Translations under genes and position numbers: made by a program
Notes under the pieces: generated by a model
What the model was told of the DNA's origin: nothing
What the model saw: only the letters and a program-made list of their open reading frames with translations
Database searches by the model: none
Source: DASZGI01 sp035938995
GTDB taxonomy: Bacteria > Actinomycetota > Actinomycetes > Streptomycetales > Catenulisporaceae
Length of the DNA stretch: 20,829 nt
Assembly: GCF_035938995.1 (NCBI RefSeq)
Contig: NZ_DASZGI010000242.1
Span: forward strand, 1-20,829
Direction: 5' to 3'
In this document: one piece after another, positions 8,236 to 15,702 of the stretch
Layout of the letters: every line of letters starts with the position of its first letter
Position numbering within the stretch: position 1 is the first letter of the stretch

Positions 8236-8548
8236 GGAACGCTCACCCTCCTTTGGGTGTCGTCACGTGATCGCCGCGGCGTTCGCGGAGCGGCGAGGGT
8301 ACTCGTGAAGCCGCCGACGCCGGGCGGCCGCACCGCTCTGTCAGGGGCCTGTAACGCGCGGCGCTTCGCAACGCTCTCATGCTCCCGCCGGGCGGTGAGG
8401 TTCGCGGCGGCGTGCGTGAATCGGGCGGACTGCGCGCACACGCGCGGTCCGCGCGGTATCGTTTCTCCTCTTCGGGCACACGCGGCACAGGACAGTCGCC
8501 GTCGACCACTCGGCCTTGGGCGGGGCCGAGCGTGCGAGCCCGGAACGT

Positions 8549-8575
8549 GGGTAGTTTGGGCACGGGTAGTTTGGG
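8549..8575. repeat. two-copy 12-nt direct repeat
   Basis: GGGTAGTTTGGG occurs at 8549-8560 and again at 8564-8575, a 15-nt period, about 135 nt ahead of the TetR start. It may be a pair of protein-binding sites. Confidence 0.6.
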
Positions 8576-8653
8576 TGTCTTTCACCGGCTGGACCCGGGA
8601 CGGAGTGCGGCGCCTCCCGACCCCCCGCCGGTGAACGAAGCGAAATAAAACCT

Positions 8654-8672
8654 TCGGGAGTTATAATCCCGA
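8654..8672 (+). promoter_or_regulatory. -10 box inside an inverted repeat, upstream of TetR gene
   Basis: TCGGGA (8654-8659) and TCCCGA (8667-8672) flank a 7-nt centre; the consensus -10 hexamer TATAAT is at 8662-8667. A repressor bound here would cover the -10 box, so autoregulation by the TetR protein is plausible. No good -35 is visible. Confidence 0.5.
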
Positions 8673-8707
8673 GAGGTTCGTATCGTCAAGGGCGGGAGGG
8701 AAGTACG

Positions 8708-9511
8708 TTGTCTGTGAAGTCTGCCGCGGCCCTGGCCGACGCGGGGCCGCTCGCCGAGGGCGCCGCACCCGAGTCCACCCCGCTGCCCGGCGCGCGCGAG
8801 GGGCGCGACCCGGCGCGGGCGATCAAGCGCGGGCCCAGCCGGGTCCCGCCGGAACTGGTCGCCGCGACACAGCGGGACCGGCTGTACGACGGGCTGGTGC
8901 ACACGGTGGCCGCGCGCGGATACGCCGAGGCGACCGTGACGGACATCTGCCGCGCCGCCGGGGTGACCCGCCCGGCCTTCTACGTCCACTTCGACGGCAA
9001 GCAGGACGCGTTCCTGGCCACCTACCGGCACGGCACCGGGGTGCTGTTCCGGATGATGGAGAAGGCTTACTCGCAGGAGACCGACTGGCGCGCGGGCACC
9101 CGGGCCGGGCTGCGCGTCCTGCTCGACGTGCTGGCCAGCGTCCCGGCCTTCGCGCAGATGGCCATCGTGGAGATCGAGGCGGTCGGCCCGCCCGCCCGGC
9201 GGGAGCGCGGGGACCTGCTCGAACGCTTCAGCCGGTTCTTCGACGACGCGCCGCGTCCGGCCGGCCCCGCCGCACCCGAGGAGCTGATCGAAGCCCTGGT
9301 CGGCGGGGTGTACGCGACGATCTACCGGTATGTCGCCACCGGCCGCGCCGCCGACCTTCCCGGTCTGCTGCCGACCCTCGAGTACTTCGTGTTCGTACCC
9401 TTCCTCGGGATCGACGAGGCCGTCAGTGAAGTCGAATCCGTCTACGACGACCGCGAGCGCACGGTTGCGCCGTGCGTGGCGAACGCGCTCGGGGACAACG
9501 GTCGCGGCTGA
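8708..9511 (+). CDS. TetR-family regulator upstream of DUF6230/DUF6114 genes
   Basis: This 267-aa regulator carries an unusually long N-terminal extension of about 50 residues (Ala/Pro/Glu-rich, then basic) before the TetR HTH at about 75-94 (TVTDICRAAGVTRPAFYVHF). The ligand domain runs to about 245. The TTG start at 8708 has GGAGGG at 8695-8700; a GTG two codons later is the alternative. A -10 box within a dyad lies 40 nt upstream. It is co-directional with the DUF6230 and DUF6114 genes, which start 243 nt further on past a tandem repeat array. From memory, TetR genes are common near such pairs. I infer that it controls itself and possibly the pair, in response to an unknown lipid-like or hydrophobic ligand. 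Confidence 0.85.
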   Translation: MSVKSAAALADAGPLAEGAAPESTPLPGAREGRDPARAIKRGPSRVPPELVAATQRDRLYDGLVHTVAARGYAEATVTDICRAAGVTRPAFYVHFDGKQDAFLATYRHGTGVLFRMMEKAYSQETDWRAGTRAGLRVLLDVLASVPAFAQMAIVEIEAVGPPARRERGDLLERFSRFFDDAPRPAGPAAPEELIEALVGGVYATIYRYVATGRAADLPGLLPTLEYFVFVPFLGIDEAVSEVESVYDDRERTVAPCVANALGDNGRG

Positions 9512-9548
9512 CTTGAGGCTCCGATCAGCTCTCTGACGGATGCCGCGC

Positions 9549-9637
9549 GGTGTTAACCAAGACGGCGTCAACCAAGACGGTGTCAGCCAAAGGCGGCGTC
9601 GGCCAAAGACGGCGTCGGCCAAAGACGGTGTTGACCG
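9549..9637. repeat. tandem array of 15-16 bp units before the DUF6230 gene
   Basis: Five full units and one partial unit follow the pattern GGYGTYRRCCAARGAC. They start at 9549, 9564, 9579, 9595 and 9611, with a partial at 9627. The units at 9595 and 9611 are identical; the first two are 15 nt long, the others 16. The partial last unit contains TTGACC, which serves as a likely -35 box. Confidence 0.85.
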
Positions 9638-9659
9638 ATTGAAAACCTCGCAGTAGTTT
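9631..9659 (+). promoter_or_regulatory. putative promoter of the DUF6230-DUF6114 operon
   Basis: TTGACC (9631-9636) and TAGTTT (9654-9659) are spaced by exactly 17 bp. They are about 95 nt ahead of the ATG at 9755 and directly adjoin the tandem repeat array. The -35 is good and the -10 fair. Confidence 0.5.
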
Positions 9660-9754
9660 CACTCAGTCGCCGCGACCGCGCGGAATACGCGTTCGACCCG
9701 GCCCGGCACGGCAGCCCACCACGCCCACCGTCGTGCGTATATCAGGGAGCTACG

Positions 9755-10396
9755 ATGGCTTCGCCCGAGACAGTCGCGTCCCCGCCCGCTCCGCCGCCGT
9801 CCGCCCCTCAGGGCCGGGTGCGCTGGCGCCGCTTCGCCGCCGTCATGATCCCCGCAACCGCCGCCGGCGGGGTGCTCGTGGCGCTGACTGCCCAGGGGGT
9901 GCTGGCCGCCCAATTCTCCATCTCAGGGATCGCGTTCACGGTCACCGCCGACAAGCTCGACGGCACCGGCTTCGAGCAGTTCGGCTCGCTCGACAACACC
10001 GCCCCGGGCAGCCCGAACCTGACGGCGACCGGCGGCCAGCAGATCGTGATGGTCTCGGCGATCCAGTCGGCGCAGCTGACCAACCTGTGCCAGAGCGTCA
10101 ACCTCGGCGCGATCAACCTGGTGCTGCGGGCCGGCGGGTCCACCCCGGTGCAGGCGACCAACCTGGTGGTCGACTCCGACCAGCTGTCCGGTGACGCCTC
10201 GTTCACCAACATCTCGATCGGCCAGGACGCCAGCACCCTGAGCGAGGTGCCCGGCGTCACCGGTCCGCTCGGCGACTTCGGCCAGCAGTCCGACCACGTC
10301 ACCATCAACAACCTGCGCCAGGACAACTACGCCACCACGGCCGCTTCCTTCACACTGCCCGGCCTGAGCATGAGCTTCCAGAGCAACGGCTGCTGA
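9755..10396 (+). CDS. DUF6230 family exported protein
   Basis: This 213-aa protein has a Pro/Ala-rich cytoplasmic start, a basic RVRWRRF stop at 21-27, and one hydrophobic segment (about 28-52) ending in an Ala-x-Ala-like site, so it is exported or membrane-tethered. The rest is Ser/Thr/Asn/Gly-rich and probably beta-structured, beginning FSISGIAFTVTADKLDGTGF, which I recognise as DUF6230. Two cysteines remain after the segment (112 and the C-terminal 213). Some databases label relatives 'cholesterol esterase', but no Gly-x-Ser-x-Gly or catalytic triad is visible, so I do not accept that label. GGGAG lies 5 nt before the ATG. The DUF6114 gene follows after 28 nt; the two are habitual neighbours in actinomycetes, from memory. 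Confidence 0.8.
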   Translation: MASPETVASPPAPPPSAPQGRVRWRRFAAVMIPATAAGGVLVALTAQGVLAAQFSISGIAFTVTADKLDGTGFEQFGSLDNTAPGSPNLTATGGQQIVMVSAIQSAQLTNLCQSVNLGAINLVLRAGGSTPVQATNLVVDSDQLSGDASFTNISIGQDASTLSEVPGVTGPLGDFGQQSDHVTINNLRQDNYATTAASFTLPGLSMSFQSNGC

Positions 10397-10424
10397 CCCG
10401 GCCTCCGACGACGACAGCCTGCTG

Positions 10425-10994
10425 ATGACAACGGAACCCGAACCCCGCCAGGCTTCACCTGGCGCGGCGCAGCCCGGGCCCGTCCCCGGGTTCGACCTCC
10501 AGGCCGACCCGGCGGGCGAGCCGCCAGCCGTTCCGGACTACCCCGCGCCCACACCACCCCAGGGCCGGTGGACGCGCCGCTCCCGTCTGGCCTTCCGCTC
10601 CTGGCGCCGGACCCGGCCGTTCTGGGGCGGGTTCTTCGTCGTGCTCGGCGGCGGCGAGATCCTGTTCTCGGAGAAGGCGCCGCTCAAGGTCATCGTCCAT
10701 TTCGGGCTCACCGGCCTGGCCGGATACCTGATCCCCGCGGTGATGGTGCTGTGCGGCGTGCTGCTGGTGTTCAATCCGCAGCAGCGGCTGTTCTACGCGA
10801 TCCTCTCGGTGCTGCTGGCCCTGGCCAGCTGGCCGACCTCCAACCTCGGCGGATTCTTCCTCGGGATGCTCTTCGGCCTGCTCGGCGGCTCCCTCGCGTT
10901 CGCCTGGACGCCGCTGGCGGACCTGCCGCCGCACAAGCAGCCCAAACCGAAGGTGCCGCGCGGCAAGCCGCCGAAAGCGGCGGCCGAGGGATGA
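10425..10994 (+). CDS. DUF6114 family membrane protein
   Basis: This 189-aa protein has a Pro-rich cytoplasmic N-terminus (1-48), a basic stretch with RSWRRTRPFW at 58-67, and four or five hydrophobic segments at about 66-82, 88-118 (one long or two), 122-136 and 141-160. A basic Pro/Lys tail follows (169-187). The sequence and topology match DUF6114, a small actinobacterial membrane family of unknown function that partners DUF6230. It starts 28 nt after the DUF6230 stop, with no strong ribosome site (GACGACGACAG upstream), so translation may depend on the upstream gene. I infer that the two proteins work together at the membrane, perhaps as anchor and exported partner. No enzymatic motif is present. 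Confidence 0.8.
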   Translation: MTTEPEPRQASPGAAQPGPVPGFDLQADPAGEPPAVPDYPAPTPPQGRWTRRSRLAFRSWRRTRPFWGGFFVVLGGGEILFSEKAPLKVIVHFGLTGLAGYLIPAVMVLCGVLLVFNPQQRLFYAILSVLLALASWPTSNLGGFFLGMLFGLLGGSLAFAWTPLADLPPHKQPKPKVPRGKPPKAAAEG

Positions 10995-11123
10995 GCGCCG
11001 CGAGATGAGCGCAGCGTGCGGATCGAGCGAGTGCCCGGCCGCCGACGGTCCCAGACAGCCGGGCTCGGCGCAGCGAACCTGGTGCGCCGCGCCGAGCGCC
11101 GGTCCGTGTGATTGGCTTGGCGC

Positions 11124-12185
11124 ATGTCGGAACACACTGCACAGCAGCAACTTCGCGTGGCCGTCCTCGGATACGGACTGGCCGGGTCGGTCTTCCACGG
11201 CCCGCTGACCGCGGCGGACCCGCGCATGCGCGTCGCGGCAGTGGTCACCAGCTCGGCCGAGCGCGCCGAGCAGGCGCGGGCCGAGCATCCCGGCGTGCGG
11301 GTGTTGGCCCGCGCCGACGAACTGTTCGCCGCGCCGGAGCAGGCCGATCTCGTGGTCGTCGCCACCCCGCCCGGCTCGCACGTCCAGCTCACCCGCGCCG
11401 CCCTGGCCGCGGGACTGCCGGTGGTGGTGGACAAGCCCTTCACGCCGACGGCCGCGCAGGGCGCCGAGTTGGTCGAGGCGGCGCAGAAGGCCGGGCTGCT
11501 GCTGTCGGTGTTCCAGAACCGCCGCTGGGACGGCGACTTCCTGACCGTGCGCCGCCTGATCGAGTCCGGGCGGCTGGGCGCGGTCAACCGGTTCGAGTCA
11601 CGGTTCGAGCGCTGGCGCCCGGTCGCGAAGGGCGGCTGGCGGGAGACCGGCGGCGCCGAGGAGGCCGCGGGCCTGCTCTACGACCTCGGCAGCCACCTGG
11701 TCGACCAGGCGCTCGTGCTGTTCGGCCCGGTGCGGTCCGTATGTGCCGAGACGGACACCCGCCGCGCCGGGGTGACCTCCGACGACGACACCTTCGTCGC
11801 GCTCACCCACGCGAACGGGGTGCATTCGCACCTGTGGATGAGCGCGGTCACCCCGCAGCTCGGTCCACGCTTCCGCGTACTCGGACAGAGCGCCGCGTTC
11901 GTGAAGTACGGCCTGGACGCGCAGGAGGACGCGCTGCGCGAAGGGCACCGGCCCGGTGAAGCGCAGTGGGGCGCTGACGTACCCGAGCGCTACGGCATCC
12001 TCGGTGAGGGCGAGAACCTCGAAACCGTGCCGACCGACGCGGGCGCGTACGAGTCGTACTACGCCGGGATCGCGGCGGCGCTGCTCGACGGTGCGCCGCT
12101 GCCGGTGGACCCGCGCGAGGCGGTGCAGGCGCTCGAGGTGATCGAAGCGGCGCGCGACGCCGCCGCGGAGTGTTCTGCGGACTGA
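11124..12185 (+). CDS. Gfo/Idh/MocA family oxidoreductase, YdgJ-like
   Basis: This 353-aa NAD(P)-dependent dehydrogenase has its Rossmann motif at GYGLAG (16-21), VVVDKPFT at 100-107 (the EKP-type catalytic motif, as DKP), SVFQNRRWDGDFLT at 128-141, and YDLGSHLVDQALVLFG at 186-201, where Asp187 and His191 belong to the active-site region. These blocks and a KYGLDAQEDALREG stretch match E. coli YdgJ closely, so the Asp in DKP is normal for this branch. The family oxidises or reduces sugars or polyols; YdgJ's physiological substrate is not something I can state. ATG 11124 is chosen; a TTG at 11112 is possible. No ribosome site stands out for either, so a leaderless message is possible. It is convergent with the GGDEF-EAL gene. 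Confidence 0.88.
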   Translation: MSEHTAQQQLRVAVLGYGLAGSVFHGPLTAADPRMRVAAVVTSSAERAEQARAEHPGVRVLARADELFAAPEQADLVVVATPPGSHVQLTRAALAAGLPVVVDKPFTPTAAQGAELVEAAQKAGLLLSVFQNRRWDGDFLTVRRLIESGRLGAVNRFESRFERWRPVAKGGWRETGGAEEAAGLLYDLGSHLVDQALVLFGPVRSVCAETDTRRAGVTSDDDTFVALTHANGVHSHLWMSAVTPQLGPRFRVLGQSAAFVKYGLDAQEDALREGHRPGEAQWGADVPERYGILGEGENLETVPTDAGAYESYYAGIAAALLDGAPLPVDPREAVQALEVIEAARDAAAECSAD

Positions 12186-12196
12186 CCTGGAGTCAG
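12182..12196. terminator. short inverted repeat spanning two convergent stop codons
   Basis: CTGAC (12182-12186) and GTCAG (12192-12196) flank a 5-nt loop. The arms contain the TGA stops of the oxidoreductase and of the reverse-strand GGDEF-EAL gene. The stem is short, so terminator function is uncertain. Confidence 0.35.
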
Positions 12197-14316
12197 GCGC
12201 GCTGGCGGCGGTCGAGCGGGCTGAGGCCGTCGCCGGCGGGCTCGCGGGCGAGCAGGCCGGTCAGCTGGTCAGGAGGCACCGCCCGGGCGAAGTACCAGCC
12301 CTGGGCCGAGTCGCAGCCCAGCGCGGCCAGGCGCGCCGCCTGCTCGGCGTCCTCGACGCCCTCGGCGGTCACCGACATGCCCAGGCCGTGCGCGAGGGTC
12401 ACCAGGGCCGACACGATCTGCTCGTCGACGTGCGAGTCGGGGCTTCCGGCGCGCAGCCCGGCGGTGAACGAGGCGTCGATCTTGACGATGTGCGCGGGCA
12501 GCTGGCGCAGGTAGGCCAGGTTCGAGTAGCCGGTGCCGAAGTCGTCGATGGCGATCTGGATCCCGTGCGCGGCCAGCTCCTGGAGCACGGGCAGCGAGCC
12601 GTCCTCGGTGCCGATCACCGCGCTCTCGGTGACCTCCAGGACCAGCCGCTCCGGCGGCAGCCCGGAGAGTTCCAGGGCCTTGCGGATCTCCTCGACCAGG
12701 TGCCGCTCGTGGGTCTGACGCACCGCCAGGTTGACGTTGACCGCGGGCGCCGGACCGTGCGGGCCCGCCTCCCACTTGGCCGCCTCGGCGCAGGCCTGCT
12801 CGAGCACCCAGCGCCCGAGCGGGACGATCACCCCGGTCTCCTCGGCCAGGCCGATGAACCGGTCGGGCTTGAGCAGCCCGAAGTCCGGATGGCGCCAGCG
12901 CACCAGCGCCTCGACCGCCCGCACCTGCCCGGTGCCCAGGTCGACGATCGGCTGGTAGTCGACGGTGAACTCGCCGCGCTCGAGCGCGCCGGGCAGCGCG
13001 GCGCTGAGGGTGTAGCGGGTGATCTCGGAGGCGCTGCGGTCGGCGTCGAACAGGGCCCAGCGGCCCTTGCCCTCGTTCTTGGCCCAGTACAGGGTGATGT
13101 CCGCGGCCCGCACCAGCTCGGTCGGGTGCGCGCCGCCGATCGAGTGCTCGACCACCCCGACGCTCGCCGACACCGACATCTCCCGGCCGTCGAACCCGAT
13201 CGGGCGGCGCAGCGCGGCCAGGATCTCGTCGGCGGCCTCGGTCGCGGCGGCCGCGTCCGCGCCGTCGGCCAGCAGCATCACGAACTCGTCGCCGCCCATC
13301 CGGGCCACCAGCCGGCCTGGCCGGTCGGCGCAGTGGGCCAGCCGCTCGGCGACCGCGATCAGCAGCTTGTCCCCGACCACGTGGCCGAGGGTGTCGTTGA
13401 CCTCCTTGAACCCGTCCAGGTCCAGGTAGCACAGGGCGATGCGGGCGTCCGGGTCGGCGGTGCCGAGGATCTCCTCGAGGTGCTCGAAGAACAGGGTGCG
13501 GTTGGGCAGTCCGGTCAGCGGGTCGTGGGTGGCCTGGTGGCGCAGGTTCAGGTGCATGGTGCGCCGCTCGGTGATGTCCTCGAACAGGCCGAGCAGGAAG
13601 CGGCGGCGGCCGAGCTCGTCGCGTATGACGGTGGCGCGCAGGTGGGTCCACAGGCTGGTCCCGTCGGACCGGGAAAATTCCTTGTCCGCGGCGTAGAAGT
13701 CGCGCTCGCCGCGCAACACGTCGTCGAGCGCTCCCCACAGCTCCGGCGGGTCGGTGGGCTGGGCCAGCTCCCGTATGTGCCGGCCGCGGAAGTCCTCCGC
13801 GGAGCGGCCGAGCATGTCGGCCAGGGCCTGGTTCACCTCGACCACCAGGCCGCCGAGGTCGGCCAGGCCGATGCCGATGGGCGCGGCGGAGAACACCGCG
13901 CGGAACCGGGCCTCGCTCTCGTCGCGGGCGGCGAACGCGGCGGTGCGGATCGCCTCCTGCTGGGTGAGCGTGGTCTCCCGCAGCGCGGCGGCGTATCCGG
14001 CGGCGATCCCGCCCTGCAGGTCGGCGAGCGCTGCGGCGGTGCCGCCGAGCGCCGGCCCGAGCTGCGCGTAAACGACGAGGGTGGCGGCGAGCGACTGCGG
14101 ATCGGTGTAGTGGGCGGCCACCAGCGCGAAGCCGAGCTCCCGTCCCACCCGCCCGGGTTCGAGGCCGCCGGCGCGCAGGGCCGCGGCGGCGGCGCGGGCG
14201 TGCTCGTGCAGCAGGTCGTCCGCCTCGGCCGAGGTGTATGTGACGTAGCTGGTGTCGGCGATCGCGCGGGTCCACGCCCGCGCCACCGACTCGACCGCGT
14301 CCCCCGGCCCGGTCAA
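12193..14316 (-). CDS. PAS-GGDEF-EAL cyclic-di-GMP turnover protein
   Basis: This 707-aa protein is soluble, with no membrane span. It has an N-terminal helical domain (about 1-125), a PAS domain (about 134-250), a GGDEF domain with intact GGDEF at 341-345, and an EAL domain with intact EAL at 469-471 (EALVRW). DDFGTGYS at 591-598 and a later AEGVE are also intact, so both diguanylate cyclase and phosphodiesterase activity look possible. The inhibitory RxxD I-site nine residues before GGDEF reads RPGR, so product inhibition is likely lost. The layout resembles the soluble PAS-GGDEF-EAL proteins of Streptomyces that affect development. The start is TTG 14316; the frame closes just upstream and the ribosome site is poor. 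A hairpin abuts the start codon. Confidence 0.9.
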   Translation of the reverse strand: MTGPGDAVESVARAWTRAIADTSYVTYTSAEADDLLHEHARAAAAALRAGGLEPGRVGRELGFALVAAHYTDPQSLAATLVVYAQLGPALGGTAAALADLQGGIAAGYAAALRETTLTQQEAIRTAAFAARDESEARFRAVFSAAPIGIGLADLGGLVVEVNQALADMLGRSAEDFRGRHIRELAQPTDPPELWGALDDVLRGERDFYAADKEFSRSDGTSLWTHLRATVIRDELGRRRFLLGLFEDITERRTMHLNLRHQATHDPLTGLPNRTLFFEHLEEILGTADPDARIALCYLDLDGFKEVNDTLGHVVGDKLLIAVAERLAHCADRPGRLVARMGGDEFVMLLADGADAAAATEAADEILAALRRPIGFDGREMSVSASVGVVEHSIGGAHPTELVRAADITLYWAKNEGKGRWALFDADRSASEITRYTLSAALPGALERGEFTVDYQPIVDLGTGQVRAVEALVRWRHPDFGLLKPDRFIGLAEETGVIVPLGRWVLEQACAEAAKWEAGPHGPAPAVNVNLAVRQTHERHLVEEIRKALELSGLPPERLVLEVTESAVIGTEDGSLPVLQELAAHGIQIAIDDFGTGYSNLAYLRQLPAHIVKIDASFTAGLRAGSPDSHVDEQIVSALVTLAHGLGMSVTAEGVEDAEQAARLAALGCDSAQGWYFARAVPPDQLTGLLAREPAGDGLSPLDRRQRA

Positions 14317-14331
14317 GGCAGGCGCCCTGCC
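14317..14331 (-). promoter_or_regulatory. hairpin abutting the GGDEF-EAL start codon
   Basis: GGCAGG (14317-14322) and CCTGCC (14326-14331) are perfect arms around a 3-nt loop. They lie immediately upstream of the TTG start at 14316, where the ribosome site would be, so the fold could limit translation. If the real start is further downstream, this site is simply in the leader. Confidence 0.4.
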
Positions 14332-14448
14332 GGGCGTGGTGTTCCTCCCGCCGCACCGCCGACGTGCGCGTCACCAGGCAGGACAGCACCCATCGTGCCG
14401 GGAGCCCCGCCTGGCCGCGACATCTGCAAACCCTTCCGCCGAGTGCGT

Positions 14449-14465
14449 GATCACGATACGTGATC
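14449..14465. promoter_or_regulatory. 17-bp palindrome upstream of the GGDEF-EAL gene
   Basis: GATCACG (14449-14455) and CGTGATC (14459-14465) are perfect 7-bp arms around ATA. The site is about 130 nt upstream of the GGDEF-EAL start and 50 nt past the alpha/beta hydrolase stop. It is a good candidate for a regulator binding site. Confidence 0.5.
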
Positions 14466-14517
14466 GGGCACGGTCTGCGAAAGTGCAACGTGCAGAAAGC
14501 TGGCGCGAGGCCGGCCC

Positions 14518-15456
14518 TCAGGATGAGATGAGCATTCCGGTGCCCCCGGCCAGGTTGATGGTCGGGACGGTGCCGTAGTACTGGACCGGGTGGCAGTACT
14601 CCAGGCCGTCGAGCGGCTGGTCGGTGAAGAAGCGCAGCAGCAGGTCGGCGAGCTGGTCGGGGACCTCGAGATGCACGGCGTGGTCGGCGTGGCGCAGCAG
14701 AGTGAAGCGCGCGTCGGTGCAGTGCCCGGCGACCGAGCGGCACTCGGCCGGCGTCGTGAAGTCGTCGTGCTCGCCGGTGCCGAGCAGCACTGGGACGTCC
14801 ATCAGCGGGTCGGGCGCGTGCAGGTCCTGGCGCAGCAGCCGCAGGGTGTGCTCGATGTACTTCTGGGCGTGGTCCTGGGTGATCCCGGCGAACACCGCGT
14901 GCAGGATGCGGCGCACGGCGGCCGCGCGGGCGACCGGCGCGGACTGGTCCTGACACGTGAGCAGACGGGTGGAGTACTGCGCGAACTCGGCGTAGCGGCC
15001 GGCGCGCAGCAGGGCGACGGTGTGCAGCAGGCGCGAGCGCATCGGCTCGGTGATGCGGGCGGCGGTGCCCATGAGCGCGAGGCTGAGCACCCGCTCGGGG
15101 TAGAGCTGGGCGAAGCGGAAGGCGACCGCGCCGCCGTATGAGCCGCCGAACACGTGCACCTCGTGGTGTCCGGCGGCGTCCAGGACATGGTCGAGGGCGC
15201 GGGCCAGGAACGCCAGGTCGTAGCCGGCGGGCAGCAGGTCGGCGCCGCCCCAGCCGGGCAGGTCGACGGTGACCACGGTGGTGGTCTCGGCCAGCGCCTG
15301 TTCGAGCCGGCCCCAGCCGTCCTTGTGCTGGAACGCCCCGGCGACCAGCACGATCGGGGCGAAGGCTGGTTCGGGGTGGACGCGGGTGCGGCAGTCGTAG
15401 GAGAAGCCGCCGTACTGGCAGGCGGTCAGTTCCTGGAAAGTCTCGTGGCGCTTCAT
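14518..15456 (-). CDS. alpha/beta hydrolase
   Basis: This 312-aa protein has the alpha/beta-hydrolase core: IVLVAGAFQ at 35-43 (the oxyanion-hole region, a variant of HG), VDLPGWGGAD at 64-73, the nucleophile elbow GGSYGG with Ser106, an acid in GEHDDFTTP (Asp231 or Asp232), and His259 in HADHAVHLEVP. The triad looks intact. A C-terminal tail of about 30 residues (283-312) is not part of the usual fold. The substrate is unknown; esterase, lactonase or C-C hydrolase roles are all possible. The frame is open to a TTG at 15603, but the extra 49 residues are low-complexity, so I use ATG 15456, although its ribosome site is weak. The next gene upstream on the same strand is a TetR regulator, 246 nt away. 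Confidence 0.82.
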   Translation of the reverse strand: MKRHETFQELTACQYGGFSYDCRTRVHPEPAFAPIVLVAGAFQHKDGWGRLEQALAETTTVVTVDLPGWGGADLLPAGYDLAFLARALDHVLDAAGHHEVHVFGGSYGGAVAFRFAQLYPERVLSLALMGTAARITEPMRSRLLHTVALLRAGRYAEFAQYSTRLLTCQDQSAPVARAAAVRRILHAVFAGITQDHAQKYIEHTLRLLRQDLHAPDPLMDVPVLLGTGEHDDFTTPAECRSVAGHCTDARFTLLRHADHAVHLEVPDQLADLLLRFFTDQPLDGLEYCHPVQYYGTVPTINLAGGTGMLISS

Positions 15457-15702
15457 CGCGACGTGTCCGTCGACATGGGCGGGCCCCTTTTCCGGCGGCG
15501 CACCGCGGCTCGGCGGTGCGGCAGTGAGGTCTTCGCCCTGGCCAACGAGGGTTCGGTGGTGCGGTTTCGGAACCACCACCCGAATGACAAGCCAATTATG
15601 CAAGTGGCCTAATATATGGCGGCCATCCCGGTGAACCTGGCTCGAACGCCGTCATGGCTCGGGGTGGCGCCCTGACGGGGCGCCGCCCGCTCGGACGATC
15701 CG

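Larger units (their letters stand above)
8236..8707. other. divergent intergenic region with small repeats and promoter signals
   Basis: This is 472 bp between the secreted-protein gene and the TetR gene. It holds CACCC/GGGTG arms (8244-8248, 8255-8259) that put the secreted gene's ribosome site in a loop, a TCACGTGA palindrome at 8263-8270, a direct repeat at 8549-8575, and a TATAAT box within a dyad at 8654-8672. Open frames here look like GC-rich noise, and I see no convincing gene. Confidence 0.5.

Noticed and set aside
8379..8648. Small open frame in the divergent interval before the TetR gene
   Set aside because: Low-complexity product, no ribosome site, and overlap with promoter-like signals; judged to be noise.
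9549..9637. Tandem repeats considered as a CRISPR array
   Set aside because: Units of 15-16 bp abut each other with no unique spacers, and no cas gene is nearby.
9755..10396. Reading the DUF6230 protein as a cholesterol esterase
   Set aside because: No nucleophile elbow or triad is present; the label appears to be a database carry-over.
12269..15595. Very long open frame on the reverse strand (over 1100 codons), and another of about 690 codons on the plus strand across the GGDEF-EAL gene
   Set aside because: The predicted products are Arg/Pro/Gly-rich with no domains, as expected for off-frame reading of GC-rich genes. The GGDEF-EAL and hydrolase frames have complete motifs and explain the region.
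15457..15603. Extension of the alpha/beta hydrolase to a TTG at 15603
   Set aside because: The added residues are low-complexity and outside the fold, and the DNA there is AT-rich like a promoter region.
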